Part shown: positions 35,214-44,692 of the stretch, in pieces
Layout of the letters: each line of letters opens with the position of its first letter
Numbering within the stretch: position 1 is the first letter of the stretch
Source: an archaeon
Lineage (GTDB): Archaea > Thermoproteota > Nitrososphaeria > Conexivisphaerales > DTJL01
Assembly (NCBI GenBank): GCA_021811935.1
Contig: JAKAPW010000003.1
Span: 1 to 46,346 of the forward strand
Direction: 5' to 3'
Length of the DNA: 46,346 bases
The notes under the pieces: generated by a model
Told to the model about the DNA's origin: nothing
Database searches by the model: none
The model's input: only the letters and a program-made list of their open reading frames with translations
Position numbers and translations under genes: made by a program

Positions 35214-36713
35214 ATGGAACTCAACGAACAGGTGGACAGGGAGCTGCTCCGAAGGTTCGAGCTGGAGGTGAAGGCCAAGGTCCCCCACTGGTCGGGGGAG
35301 GCAGTGTCCAACCCGACGCCGCTGGTCGACCTGGGCAGGGACGTGGCAGAATGCGCCAGGGAGGAGTACGGTATGGACCTCCCGGACGGGGGGCTCACCA
35401 TCCTCGGCAAGATGGAGTCCGTCATCCTGGGCGGCTCGATAAAGACCAGGCCCGCGGTGAGGATAATGGAGGATGCCATAGCGTCGGGCAGGCTCGGGCG
35501 GGGTCGGACGGTGTTCGAGGCGACCTCGGGCAACTTCGGGATAGCGCTCGGGTCCTTCACCCGGCTGGGCCTCGACGTGGTGGCCCTGGTCTCCAGGAGG
35601 CTGCAGCAGGGGGTGCTGGACGAGCTCAGGGAGCGCGGTGTGAAGACAATCGACCTGGACGTGGACATCTGCCCTGCGCCCGGCATGGAGGTCGACGGGC
35701 CGACGGTGACGGCGCAGAACGTGCGGGAGTCCCTGGGGGCGATCGGGCTGGACCCCCGGCGGTTCGACAAGGTAAGGGGGGAGGCGGAAGGGCTGCTGGC
35801 CAGGCAGGACGCGATAGGCCTGGCCAAGCTCCTGGCGGAGGCCTACGGCGGCTTCTGCCCCGAGCAGTATGACAGCGAACTCAACGTGACGGCGCACGAG
35901 TCCGTCACTGCCCCGGAACTGGACGGCCAGCTCCGGGCGCTGGGCCATTCGCTCGCCGACTTCGACGTGGTCTGCACCTTCGGCACGGGAGGGACCGCAG
36001 GCGGGATCGGCAGGTACGTCCTGAAAAGGTACGGAAGGAAGGGGGTGCACGTGGTCTTCCCCCGCGAAGGACAGGACGTGGCGGGGATCAGGAGCAGGGC
36101 GAAGGCCGAGGGGCTGAGGTTCTACGAGCCGGAAGGATACGCCTCTCAGCGGGAGGTCGATTTCGAGTCGGCCAGGCCGCTCATGCGGTTCCTCGCGGGC
36201 AGGGGGCACGACATAGGGGAGAGCAGCGCCCTGGCGCTGTACGCCGCCCTCCTGATGGCCGGGGAACGGGAGAGATTGGTGGTGATCCTGCCGGACGGGG
36301 GGGAGAAGTACGGGGACACCCTCGGGGACGGGACGGAGGTGCAGCCGGGACAGGTGTCGTCCGACCCCGAGGGGTACGACAGGGTGCTCTGGGTGCACCC
36401 CGTCTTTTCGCTCAGGCAGGAAGGGGTCCGTGTCATCGCGTCCGAGCTCGGGCTGGAAGAGAGCAGGATAGGCGCCGTCTCGCCCAAGGAGGTCGAACGC
36501 TGCCTCATGACGCAGAGGCTCGGAAGGGAGCTGGAGGGGCTGGCCGGGAGAGGCGGGAAGGTGCTGCTGGTCTGCGTAGCGGGGGGAGCGTCGCTCAGGT
36601 TGGCCCGGCTGCTCTCGAGCGGCGGGACCGAGGCGAAGAGCCTCGCGGGGGGCGCGGCTGGGCTGGCCAGGAGGGCCGACGTCCAGCTCGCCGACCTCCT
36701 GGCCGTGCAGTGA
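35214..36713 (+). CDS. Cysteine synthase-like PLP enzyme fused to a C-terminal rhodanese-like domain
   Basis: GGSIKTRPAVRIMEDA (PLP Lys), FEATSGNFGIALG, TFGTGGTAGGIGRYV, then C-terminal KVLLVCVAGGASLRLARLLSSGGTEAKSLAGG resembling a rhodanese active-site loop. Confidence 0.8.
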   Translation: MELNEQVDRELLRRFELEVKAKVPHWSGEAVSNPTPLVDLGRDVAECAREEYGMDLPDGGLTILGKMESVILGGSIKTRPAVRIMEDAIASGRLGRGRTVFEATSGNFGIALGSFTRLGLDVVALVSRRLQQGVLDELRERGVKTIDLDVDICPAPGMEVDGPTVTAQNVRESLGAIGLDPRRFDKVRGEAEGLLARQDAIGLAKLLAEAYGGFCPEQYDSELNVTAHESVTAPELDGQLRALGHSLADFDVVCTFGTGGTAGGIGRYVLKRYGRKGVHVVFPREGQDVAGIRSRAKAEGLRFYEPEGYASQREVDFESARPLMRFLAGRGHDIGESSALALYAALLMAGERERLVVILPDGGEKYGDTLGDGTEVQPGQVSSDPEGYDRVLWVHPVFSLRQEGVRVIASELGLEESRIGAVSPKEVERCLMTQRLGRELEGLAGRGGKVLLVCVAGGASLRLARLLSSGGTEAKSLAGGAAGLARRADVQLADLLAVQ

Positions 36714-37261
36714 GGGACGAAAAAAGGTTTTTAATCCGGCGCCGGACAGGGCAGCAAAACTTCGTGATCCTTTTGTCCCCAGCCGATGAAGAAAAGCCAC
36801 ACCTAAAGCAGGTCATAGGGTGGGAGGAGTTCGGCGCCCTTGCCGAAGGCCTGGTGGCCAAGATAAAGGCCGACGGCGGCGCCTTCGACCTGGTGGTGGG
36901 GATTGCGAGGGGGGGCGTCCCGCTCTCCATGGTGGTGGCGGACAGGCTGAAGGTGCCCCTGGACTTCATAAACGTGAAGTCGTACGTGGGCGAAGACGCG
37001 CGCGGGGAGGTCAGGATACTCTCCACCCTGCTGGAGGACGCCAGGGGCAAGAGCGTCCTGCTGGTGGACGACCTGGTGGACGAGGGAGAGACGATGACGA
37101 AGCTCGCCAAGTTCCTCGGCGAAAAGTACGACCTCGCCGGGCTCAAGACGGCCGCGCTCTACGTGAAGCCGTGGAGCGGCTTCCGGCCCGACTACTCGGT
37201 CGGCACCACCGAGGCCTGGGTGGTCTTCCCCTGGGAGCACGGGGAGTTCCTGTCGAAATAG
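36710..37261 (+). CDS. Purine-type phosphoribosyltransferase (xanthine/hypoxanthine PRTase-like)
   Basis: LVVGIARGGVPLSMVVADRL and SVLLVDDLVDEGETM PRPP motif. True start may be an in-frame GTG near 36764, after an embedded TATA-like GGTTTTTAATCC. Confidence 0.85.
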   Translation: MRDEKRFLIRRRTGQQNFVILLSPADEEKPHLKQVIGWEEFGALAEGLVAKIKADGGAFDLVVGIARGGVPLSMVVADRLKVPLDFINVKSYVGEDARGEVRILSTLLEDARGKSVLLVDDLVDEGETMTKLAKFLGEKYDLAGLKTAALYVKPWSGFRPDYSVGTTEAWVVFPWEHGEFLSK

Positions 37262-37343
37262 ACCCGGAATCTGTCAACGATTGTTGCGCAGTATGGCTAA
37301 TATGATTTATCAGCCGATGTTAAAGGTTAAAGAGACCACCATC

Positions 37344-37679
37344 ATGGCAGGTGATGGGATGTCGGCCCGCGAAAGCTTCGCGACCGAGGTTAGGAACGAC
37401 ATAATCAGGTACAGGGACGCCCTGAAGGGCATCCTGGGGGACGTGTACAGTATAAGGCCGGAGCTCGCCCCCCAGCTTCACGAGCTGATAGCCAAGTGTG
37501 ACGGCGTGCTCGCCGTGGCCCAGAGGATGGATTCGGGCATGTCCTTGGAGGTGAGGAGACAGATCGGACAGCAGGTGGCGAACCTCAAGACCCTGACCGA
37601 AAGGTTCCTCCAGGAGCTGTCCTCCTCCGTCTTCGACGGGCAGGACGAAGAGATGCCCTACAAAGGGGCTGCCGCGTAG
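37344..37679 (+). CDS. Hypothetical small helical protein (~111 aa)
   Basis: ORF with TATA-like AT-rich upstream; no recognised family. Confidence 0.55.
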   Translation: MAGDGMSARESFATEVRNDIIRYRDALKGILGDVYSIRPELAPQLHELIAKCDGVLAVAQRMDSGMSLEVRRQIGQQVANLKTLTERFLQELSSSVFDGQDEEMPYKGAAA

Positions 37680-37728
37680 AGGATTGTTGGCAGTTAACGG
37701 ATAACGTATATTTACATACCAGGATAGC

Positions 37729-38236
37729 TTGGAACGCAGCTACAGCCCGAAAGAAGCGGGGGAGGTGCTCGGGGTGACCACCCACACGATACGGGTCTGG
37801 GAGAATCAGGTGCCTCGGGCTCCCGACGGGGAGGAGGAGGGTGCCGGAGATCAGACGCCCGATGGGCATCGCCGAACAGAGGAGAGAGGCTGTCCACGCC
37901 AGGGTGTCTTCGCACGGCCAAAGATCGGACCTGGACGGTCAGGTCAAGGTGTTGAAGGGCAGAGCACCCGGAGTGGGCCGTGAGCGGGTGCGCGAAATGC
38001 GGCGTGGGCTACGGCAGGGACAGGCTCGCCTCCCGGCGACCCTCTGCCGCGGCCTGCGCCTCTGCGGCCGTCCGTTTGCCGTGAGTGCGGACGCCTCCTG
38101 GCTGCAGATGAAAGATGCGTACCTGTATCCTGGCGGCACGCCTGGTGCCGTCAGAGCGGGTGGGACCGATGCCGCCGGCGCTCCGAATGAGAATGTCGTA
38201 TACGAAAATACACGTTCTTGGCTTAGAAACGGCTAG
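37729..38236 (+). pseudogene. Decayed IS607-type element: frameshifted serine recombinase (TnpA) and trace of TnpB zinc ribbon
   Basis: Frame 1 LERSYSPKEAGEVLGVTTHTIRVWEN (MerR-like HTH), other frame RRRVPEIRRPMG..EQRREAVHARVSSHGQRSDLDGQVKVLK (IS607 resolvase start), then SGCAKCG and VCRECGRLLAADE in different frames. Confidence 0.7.
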
Positions 38237-38517
38237 ATCCTTCCTGTAATCTCGGTGAGCCAGCTTTCGAGGGAGCTGGCGCTGCCCTCGTATACCTCCT
38301 GTCCTATCTCCACCTTCATCTTCCGGAACCTCACCATCCCCCCCTCCCTGTCGGCCTCGATGGTTACAGTGACGGGCTCCCCGAGCTTGTCCACCACGGC
38401 GGGGGAGGACCCCTCGAAGACTATGCTTATCGAGTCCCCGTCGTACCTGACGGAATAGGTGTCCGACCTCTCTTCCATGTACCTGGAGAAGTCTTCGTAG
38501 GGTATTTCCAGGTCCAA
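38233..38517 (-). CDS. Hypothetical small protein (94 aa)
   Basis: TTG-started LDLEIPYEDFSRYMEERSDTYSVRYDGDSISIVFEGSS...; immediately follows the oxidoreductase beta gene. Confidence 0.55.
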   Translation of the reverse strand: MDLEIPYEDFSRYMEERSDTYSVRYDGDSISIVFEGSSPAVVDKLGEPVTVTIEADREGGMVRFRKMKVEIGQEVYEGSASSLESWLTEITGRI

Positions 38518-38531
38518 TGCGCGACGGCGCC

Positions 38532-39392
38532 TCAGGCGAACTCCAGAGCCAGCGACCGGCACACGCTCTCCGGGAGCGTTTTCACCTCGTCGACCGGCCA
38601 CCGTCCCCCGTTGACTTCGCCCAGCCTCTCCTGGAAGGAGGCCTTGTCTTCTGTCCTGTAGAAGATGCCTATCGGTATCCCGTTCGGGTCGTTCATCGCC
38701 TCGTAGGCCTTCTGCTCGTCGTCGGGCTTGTACCCCCTGTCCTCCAGCTTGTAGAACAGCTTCTTCACCTCGTCGTATATGTTGTGCCACGTCACGCACG
38801 GGCTGATGGCGTCTATCAGGGCGAAGCCCCTGTGCTTCAGCGCCTCCTGGATCACCAAGGACATGTGCTTCGGGTCGCCCGAGAAGGTCCTGGCCACGAA
38901 GGTCCCGCCAGCCCCCAATATCGTCGGGAGTGGCTTGATGGGGTAGATTATGCTCCCCTCGGGGGAGGTCTTTGTCTTCTGGCCGAGCCTGGAAGTGGGA
39001 GAAAGCTGGCCCGTCGTCAGGCCGTAGATTTCGTTGTTCATGACTATCAGCTTGATGTCGTCGTTCCTCCGCGCCGCGTGCACCACATGGTTGAACCCTA
39101 TCCCGTACTCGTCCCCGTCCCCGGCCGCGGCCACGACCGTCAGCCTGGGGTTGGCGCACTTTATCCCTATGGCAACGGGCATCGGCCTGCCGTGCAGGCC
39201 GTGGAAGCCGTACGTCCTGATGTAGCCGGGCATGTTGGACGAGCAGCCGATCCCGGAGACCACCACCACCTCGTGGGGCTGCTTCCCGGACTTCAGCAGG
39301 GCGTCCTTGAGCGCGGCGAGGACCCCGAAGTCGCCGCACCCCGGGCACCAGTCGGCCCGCGTGTCGCTTTCGAAGAGCTTCGGGTCAAGCAA
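38532..39392 (-). CDS. 2-oxoacid:ferredoxin oxidoreductase subunit beta
   Basis: DWCPGCGDFGVLAALKDAL, VSGIGCSSNMPGYI, GDGDEYGIGFNHVVHAARRN (TPP motif), ALIDAISPCVTWHN. Confidence 0.92.
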   Translation of the reverse strand: MLDPKLFESDTRADWCPGCGDFGVLAALKDALLKSGKQPHEVVVVSGIGCSSNMPGYIRTYGFHGLHGRPMPVAIGIKCANPRLTVVAAAGDGDEYGIGFNHVVHAARRNDDIKLIVMNNEIYGLTTGQLSPTSRLGQKTKTSPEGSIIYPIKPLPTILGAGGTFVARTFSGDPKHMSLVIQEALKHRGFALIDAISPCVTWHNIYDEVKKLFYKLEDRGYKPDDEQKAYEAMNDPNGIPIGIFYRTEDKASFQERLGEVNGGRWPVDEVKTLPESVCRSLALEFA

Positions 39393-41172
39393 CGGCGTGG
39401 ACCTCCTTCCTCAGCGACAGGACGTGCTTCTCCACCTCTATCGGGTAGATCGGCTCGCCGTCGTACTTCAGCAGGTAGCTGTCCATCTCGACGCCCGTGT
39501 CCCGGGCCAGGAGCTTCGCGAACTGCCCGGTGTAGTTCACCTCGACGTCGACCTTCGTCCTCGCCGTCCGGAGGATCCGGGTCACCTCCACCTCGTTGAG
39601 CGGGAAGATGTCGGAGAACTCCAGCGCGTTGACGCTGACGCCCTTCCTGTGCAGCTCCCTTATCGCTTCCCGGGAGGGGTTGGCCGAGCTGCCCCACGTT
39701 ATTACCGTTATGTCGGCGCCGGACGGCCCGAAGAGCTCCGGGGCCTTCATCTCGCCCTTTATCGCCTCCAGCTTCTTCATCCTCTTTTCCTGCATCCTCT
39801 CCCTGAGAGGCGCGGACTCGTTCAGCCCGGCGAGGACGTCGCTCATGTCGTGCCCCCATTCGTCGTGCTCGTCCGTCTTCGCCACGAACATCATGCCTGG
39901 GGTGCCCGGAACGGCGCGTGGGGAGACGTTGTCGCTCGTCAGGGCGAACCTCCTGAACCAGAACCCGTTGTGGTCGCCCGGTCCGGGGGCGGAGAGCATC
40001 TTGCCGCGGTCTATCCTGAAGTCGAAGTCGAGGTTTTCCACCGTCGAATAGCCCCCGTCGCCTATGGCGTAGTCGAGCAGCACTATGACGGGGACCTGGT
40101 AGGTCTCCGCTAGGTTGAACGCCCTTTCGGCCGTGTAGAACGACTCCTCGGCGTTCCTGGGGGCCAGTATGACGCGCGGGAAGTCGTCGTGAGATATGCC
40201 GAGCATCATGTTCAGGTCTCCCTGGGACGTCTTGGTCGGGAGGCCCGTGCTCGGCCCGGCGCGCATCACGTCCACCACGACAACCGGTGTCTCGGTCATG
40301 GCTGCCTCCCCGAGCGCCTCCTGCATGAGCGAAAAGCCGCCCCCGCTCGTGGCGCACATGGCCCTGGCGCCAGCATAGGCGGCGCCCACCGTAGCGTTCA
40401 TGACGGAGATTTCGTCCTCGGCCAGGAAGACGGTCAGCCCTAGCTTCCTGGCGTGCGCGGCCATCCAGTGGACGATGGGGCTCGCGGGGGACATCGGGTA
40501 GGCCGAATAGAACCTGCATCCTGCGTTCACGGCCCCCATGGATATGGCATAGCCGGCCGTCATGACAGGCTTCGGCGAGGAATAGTCATACTTCAGCTGC
40601 CTGACCGGGGGGGCTCCCTGCCTGACGACGTCGTAGCCCTCCTGTGCAGCCTTCACGTTGTTCTCGGAGACGGAGCGGTCCTTCCTGCCGAACTGGTCGG
40701 CTATCACCTTGGCAAGGACGTCGAAGTCCACGCCCACGGCCGCGCACAGGGCACCGAGCGCCACCGTGTTCCTCATTATGGGCCTCCTGTCGTGCCTCAG
40801 GGCCACCTCGCCGAGCGGGACGCTGAGGTCCCTCACGCCGGCCGGGAGGTCGTGCGCCTTCACCGAGGAAGGGTCGTAGATGACGGCACCTCCGGAGTTC
40901 AGCCTTTCATAGTGCTGGTCGTAGGCCAGCTGCGTCAGCGGTATGAGGAAGTCAAGACCGTACCCCATCGAGTACGTCTTCCACGCGGCGGCGTGTACAT
41001 GGAACCAGACGTGTCCCCCTCGGATCAGGGACTGGTTCCCGTTGTAGGTGGTTATCCAGAGCCCGCTGCGGGAGAGGACGCGCATTATCATTTCGCCCGC
41101 GCTTTGGATGCCGTCCCCTGCGGCGGCGCCTATCCTTATCGTCAGCTCGCCTTCTTTACCTTGGTGTGGCAT
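39385..41172 (-). CDS. 2-oxoacid:ferredoxin oxidoreductase subunit alpha (gamma-alpha fusion)
   Basis: N-terminal gamma domain RIGAAAGDGIQSAGEMIMRVLSRSG; alpha domain YPMSPASPIVHWMA, AEDEISVMNATVGAAYAGARAMCATSGGGFSLMQEAL. Confidence 0.92.
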   Translation of the reverse strand: MPHQGKEGELTIRIGAAAGDGIQSAGEMIMRVLSRSGLWITTYNGNQSLIRGGHVWFHVHAAAWKTYSMGYGLDFLIPLTQLAYDQHYERLNSGGAVIYDPSSVKAHDLPAGVRDLSVPLGEVALRHDRRPIMRNTVALGALCAAVGVDFDVLAKVIADQFGRKDRSVSENNVKAAQEGYDVVRQGAPPVRQLKYDYSSPKPVMTAGYAISMGAVNAGCRFYSAYPMSPASPIVHWMAAHARKLGLTVFLAEDEISVMNATVGAAYAGARAMCATSGGGFSLMQEALGEAAMTETPVVVVDVMRAGPSTGLPTKTSQGDLNMMLGISHDDFPRVILAPRNAEESFYTAERAFNLAETYQVPVIVLLDYAIGDGGYSTVENLDFDFRIDRGKMLSAPGPGDHNGFWFRRFALTSDNVSPRAVPGTPGMMFVAKTDEHDEWGHDMSDVLAGLNESAPLRERMQEKRMKKLEAIKGEMKAPELFGPSGADITVITWGSSANPSREAIRELHRKGVSVNALEFSDIFPLNEVEVTRILRTARTKVDVEVNYTGQFAKLLARDTGVEMDSYLLKYDGEPIYPIEVEKHVLSLRKEVHAVA

Positions 41173-41255
41173 GGCTTGCGATGAGTTGCCCGCGAGACGC
41201 TAATATGTCTTTCCCACAGTCCGTCTCCCCGACAGGCATCTGTCGTAGTCGAGGG

Positions 41256-42344
41256 TCAGGCGACGTCGCGGAGCCCCAGGGCTTCGACCAGCACGCCGCC
41301 CCTCGAGCCGAGGACGCGTATCCTCTCCTTCAGGATGTCGACGTCCAGCCCCCTCAGCGCTTCGTCCGATATCTTGCCTTCCGGGGCGACCACCTTCAGC
41401 ACCTTCCTGAGCAGGTAGACGCTGTCCACCTGGTGGAGCGCGTCCTGGTCGTCGGCGTAGAGCCTCGTCAGGCCCAGCTTCCTGGACTCCAGCTCCAGGA
41501 CCGACCTGAGGAGCTGGTTGAGCGCCCCCTTCAGGGCGGCCAGGTCGAGGTGCTTGCTCAGCAGAGGCTCGCTCGTTATGAGGACCTTCCCCTGGGGGTC
41601 GGAATATTCTGCCGTGATGAAGCTCTCGTTACCCGACCGGGAGTAGACCACGTCGACTGTCGCCTCCGTCTTCGGGTCGGTGAAGGTGGCCATCAGGTGG
41701 TTCGTGGCCGCCTCCGCCTTCACGAGGACGTACTGGTCCAGCCTCTCGTAGTCGGGGACCTGCTCCTTCCTGAGCCACGTCTTCGACAGCCTGACGGGCA
41801 GCTTCAGGTCCTTCCTGAAGGCGGCCAGCAGGAATTCGCGCCTGAACAGCCTGGTGTCGGACGTGTTGAGCGTGAACTCGTATTCTATCGCGCCTTCGCA
41901 CCTGTACCTGCTCACTGCGGAGTAGGCGCCCCCCGAAAACTTCAGATTCACCGTCCTGTCGAGCACGGGGAGGGGGGAGGCTGCGAAGAAGGACTCCAGG
42001 CTCTTGAAGAACCTGGTCTTCTCGGCAACGGATGTCTGCTCTAGGTCTTCGGCCTCCTTCGCCAGCTTCTTGGCCAGGGAGCTCCTGGTCTGCTCTATCG
42101 CTATGGAGGCGAAGGCCATGACGTTCTTGAAGAGCTCCTGCTTCCTTTCTTCCGGGACCTCCGTCATGTTGTCGAAGGCCTGGGATATGTCGGTCGCGAG
42201 GCCGTCCAGCTCGTACAGCTGCTTCTGGCCCTTCTCTCTTGTCTCCTTCGCCTTCCTTTCCGCCTCCGCGGCGTTTTCGGAGTATCTGACGGCGTCCACG
42301 AGGTTCGTCAATATGAGCCTCAGGACGTCCGCGGTTGAGGACAT
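41256..42344 (-). CDS. Conserved-looking hypothetical protein with N-terminal coiled coil (~362 aa)
   Basis: Long ORF with charged helical N-terminus (AEAERKAKETREKGQKQLYELDGLATDISQAFD...), no recognised domain; own TATA-like sequence (ATTAAAATTAG) upstream. Confidence 0.65.
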   Translation of the reverse strand: MSSTADVLRLILTNLVDAVRYSENAAEAERKAKETREKGQKQLYELDGLATDISQAFDNMTEVPEERKQELFKNVMAFASIAIEQTRSSLAKKLAKEAEDLEQTSVAEKTRFFKSLESFFAASPLPVLDRTVNLKFSGGAYSAVSRYRCEGAIEYEFTLNTSDTRLFRREFLLAAFRKDLKLPVRLSKTWLRKEQVPDYERLDQYVLVKAEAATNHLMATFTDPKTEATVDVVYSRSGNESFITAEYSDPQGKVLITSEPLLSKHLDLAALKGALNQLLRSVLELESRKLGLTRLYADDQDALHQVDSVYLLRKVLKVVAPEGKISDEALRGLDVDILKERIRVLGSRGGVLVEALGLRDVA

Positions 42345-42528
42345 CCGCCGGCCTGTCTGGAAGGCGGTCACTATTAAAATTAGCCTTCATACCCTCGCGC
42401 TGCAGGCCGGGGCGCCCACCTTTGTTTCCTGTGGAACCATGCCTCTTGAAGCAAGACATACCATGAAATTGGTTGGCGGCGGCATATGACGGATACGCTT
42501 TTGTAGCCAGCGGTGCTGTTCGCGCCTG

Positions 42529-43014
42529 TTGAATGACACCGACGACCCGGTGGAGCGGATGCTCAGGCAGGTGGCGCTGGACATAAAGGGGGCGATGCTC
42601 CTCGGGGCGTCCGACGAAGCGACCAAGCGCGCGCTGGAGAAGGTCGTCAACGACTCGCACGACGAGCACGTCCAGCACTTCTTCGCCCTCGTCAGGGAAG
42701 GCAAAGGGGCGGGCGGGAGGGCCAGCGCGCTGGCGATGGCCCTTGGGGAGATAGTGCTGGCTTCTGTCCTCATAATAGGGGGCCTCATACTGCTCACGCC
42801 GCTGGTGGCCGGCATAAGCCAGCCCGAGCAGCTGTACACGTATCTCGTGCAGGCCCTGCTCGCACCCATCGTCACCACGCCCCTCTTCCCCTTCGTCAGG
42901 GCCATAGAATTCGGGCTCGCCATAGTGCTGATGCTGGCCGCCATGTATACGCTGCGGCAGGCGGGCGCGTCCTTCCGGAAGGCGGAGCTCGTGATAGAGG
43001 CGGGCGGCCGGTGA
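42529..43014 (+). CDS. Hypothetical membrane protein (161 aa)
   Basis: Soluble N-terminal helix region then two to three TM-like segments. Confidence 0.6.
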   Translation: MNDTDDPVERMLRQVALDIKGAMLLGASDEATKRALEKVVNDSHDEHVQHFFALVREGKGAGGRASALAMALGEIVLASVLIIGGLILLTPLVAGISQPEQLYTYLVQALLAPIVTTPLFPFVRAIEFGLAIVLMLAAMYTLRQAGASFRKAELVIEAGGR

Positions 43015-43024
43015 CCCCCAGGGG

Positions 43025-44692
43025 CTATGAAGGTCGACCCGGGGCGGGCTGCAGCTTCTTCAGGTAGGCCTCCAGCTTCTCCCTGTAGATGCTCCTGGGC
43101 GGGTAGCCTATGCTGCACAGGTAGGTGGAGAATTGCACCCTCCTGCCGTCGTCCCCGATCCTGCGTTCCAGCTCCCTGATCTCCTCCCCGACCACGGCGT
43201 AGCACGTGGCATACCCGGGCCCCATCCCTTCGTGGGCGGGGAAGAGCTGGAAGTAGACGCTGGCCTCCGGCACGCCTGTGTATCCGTGCGCCCAGCCGAC
43301 GAACTCCAGGAGGCCCTGCTTGCCCGTGTTGACCCTCACGTCGCCTATCACCCGAAGGAACCTCACGATCCTCCACTTCCGCGTTTCGTATTCGACCTCC
43401 ATGTTCATCAGGTGCAGGCCGCCGTACCTCTCCATGGCGTCCGCGTACCCCCTCTCCTCTTCGGAGAGCCTCGCCTTCCCCTCCAGCCGCTTAACGCATT
43501 CCAGGAACTCCAGCTCCCTGTTGAACGACAGCCCCTCGGTGACAGGCCCCTGGAACGTGGTGGGGAGCTCCTCCAGCGGGTTCAGCTCCTCGACGTATCC
43601 GACCGAGCTGTTCGAATGATGGACGCAGTGGCCGTATTCTTCGTGGACTAGCGTGTTGATCAGCGAGGCCACGGACCTGATCGGGTCGCGGTCTGGGTCC
43701 GTGGTGATGAAGTAGAGCTGGAAGGGGTGGTCGGTGAAGGAGTCGAAGAAGCCCGCCGCCGCGGTGGGCAGGACCCCCGTCAGGTAGCTGGGCGTCTCTA
43801 TGACCCTCGTGTCGTATCGCGGGTTGATGTTCGCCACTTCCTTGTCGACCAGGCGCTGGATGACCTGCCTTATCGAATCCGTGGTGGATTTCAGGTCCTC
43901 CGGCCTGATGGCGACGCGCGTCCGCAGCCTCTCCTCGACGGCGTCGGGCCCGCAGCCGTAGGCCTCGGCGAGCCTCTTCGTCACGTCCCTGTAGAGCCGC
44001 AGCTCCCCGTCCAGCCAGCGGAGCGCGTCCTTCTCCAGGCGCTCTGGTGTTTCATGGTAGTCGTACGATTCCCGGAGCGCCTTCCGGTACGACCTCTGCC
44101 TCCCCAGGTCGAAGCCGTGCTTCCTGAACACGTCCCGCACCTCTTCGAACCTGCCCTTCCCGAACCCCTCGACGCCGAAGGACAGGACGAACTTCCTGGC
44201 CTTTTCCTTGACCTCTTCACACAGCCCCTTCAGCTCGGCCCCCTTCGCCTCCTTTCCGACCGTGTCCAGTATGTCCATTATGCCGTCCAGGCGGTACATG
44301 GTCAGCACCCTCACCCCGATGGGCACCTTCTTCCTTTCGAACCTGGAGCCGGCGGCGTCCAGCGCCTGCGAAGCGTGCGAGAGGAGCGACCGCAGGTGCG
44401 CTTCGTCGACCCCCTCCTTGGTGAGGTGGTTGAAGATGGCCCCGACTATCCCTTCGATCAGGGGCTGCGGCTCCTCGAACAGGAGGTCGGCTTCGATGCT
44501 GCCGAGGACCTTCCGCTGGAGTTTCGTGGACGCCCTGGCCTTCAGGGCCCTGGCCTCCCGAAGCGCCTTCTTCACGTTGGACTCGCTGGGGACGAAGAGC
44601 CTGCCCGCGAATTCGTCCCATCCCGCGGTGTAGGCCGAGGCCGGATAGACGTCCTTCCACAGCTCGATTATCCTTGCGTCGATGCCCTTCAT
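43025..44692 (-). CDS. Putative zinc metallopeptidase with HEXXGH motif
   Basis: NTLVHEEYGHCVHHSNSS followed downstream by GPVTEGLSFNRELEFLE; overall helical M3/M32/DUF885-like appearance. Confidence 0.7.
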   Translation of the reverse strand: MKGIDARIIELWKDVYPASAYTAGWDEFAGRLFVPSESNVKKALREARALKARASTKLQRKVLGSIEADLLFEEPQPLIEGIVGAIFNHLTKEGVDEAHLRSLLSHASQALDAAGSRFERKKVPIGVRVLTMYRLDGIMDILDTVGKEAKGAELKGLCEEVKEKARKFVLSFGVEGFGKGRFEEVRDVFRKHGFDLGRQRSYRKALRESYDYHETPERLEKDALRWLDGELRLYRDVTKRLAEAYGCGPDAVEERLRTRVAIRPEDLKSTTDSIRQVIQRLVDKEVANINPRYDTRVIETPSYLTGVLPTAAAGFFDSFTDHPFQLYFITTDPDRDPIRSVASLINTLVHEEYGHCVHHSNSSVGYVEELNPLEELPTTFQGPVTEGLSFNRELEFLECVKRLEGKARLSEEERGYADAMERYGGLHLMNMEVEYETRKWRIVRFLRVIGDVRVNTGKQGLLEFVGWAHGYTGVPEASVYFQLFPAHEGMGPGYATCYAVVGEEIRELERRIGDDGRRVQFSTYLCSIGYPPRSIYREKLEAYLKKLQPAPGRPS

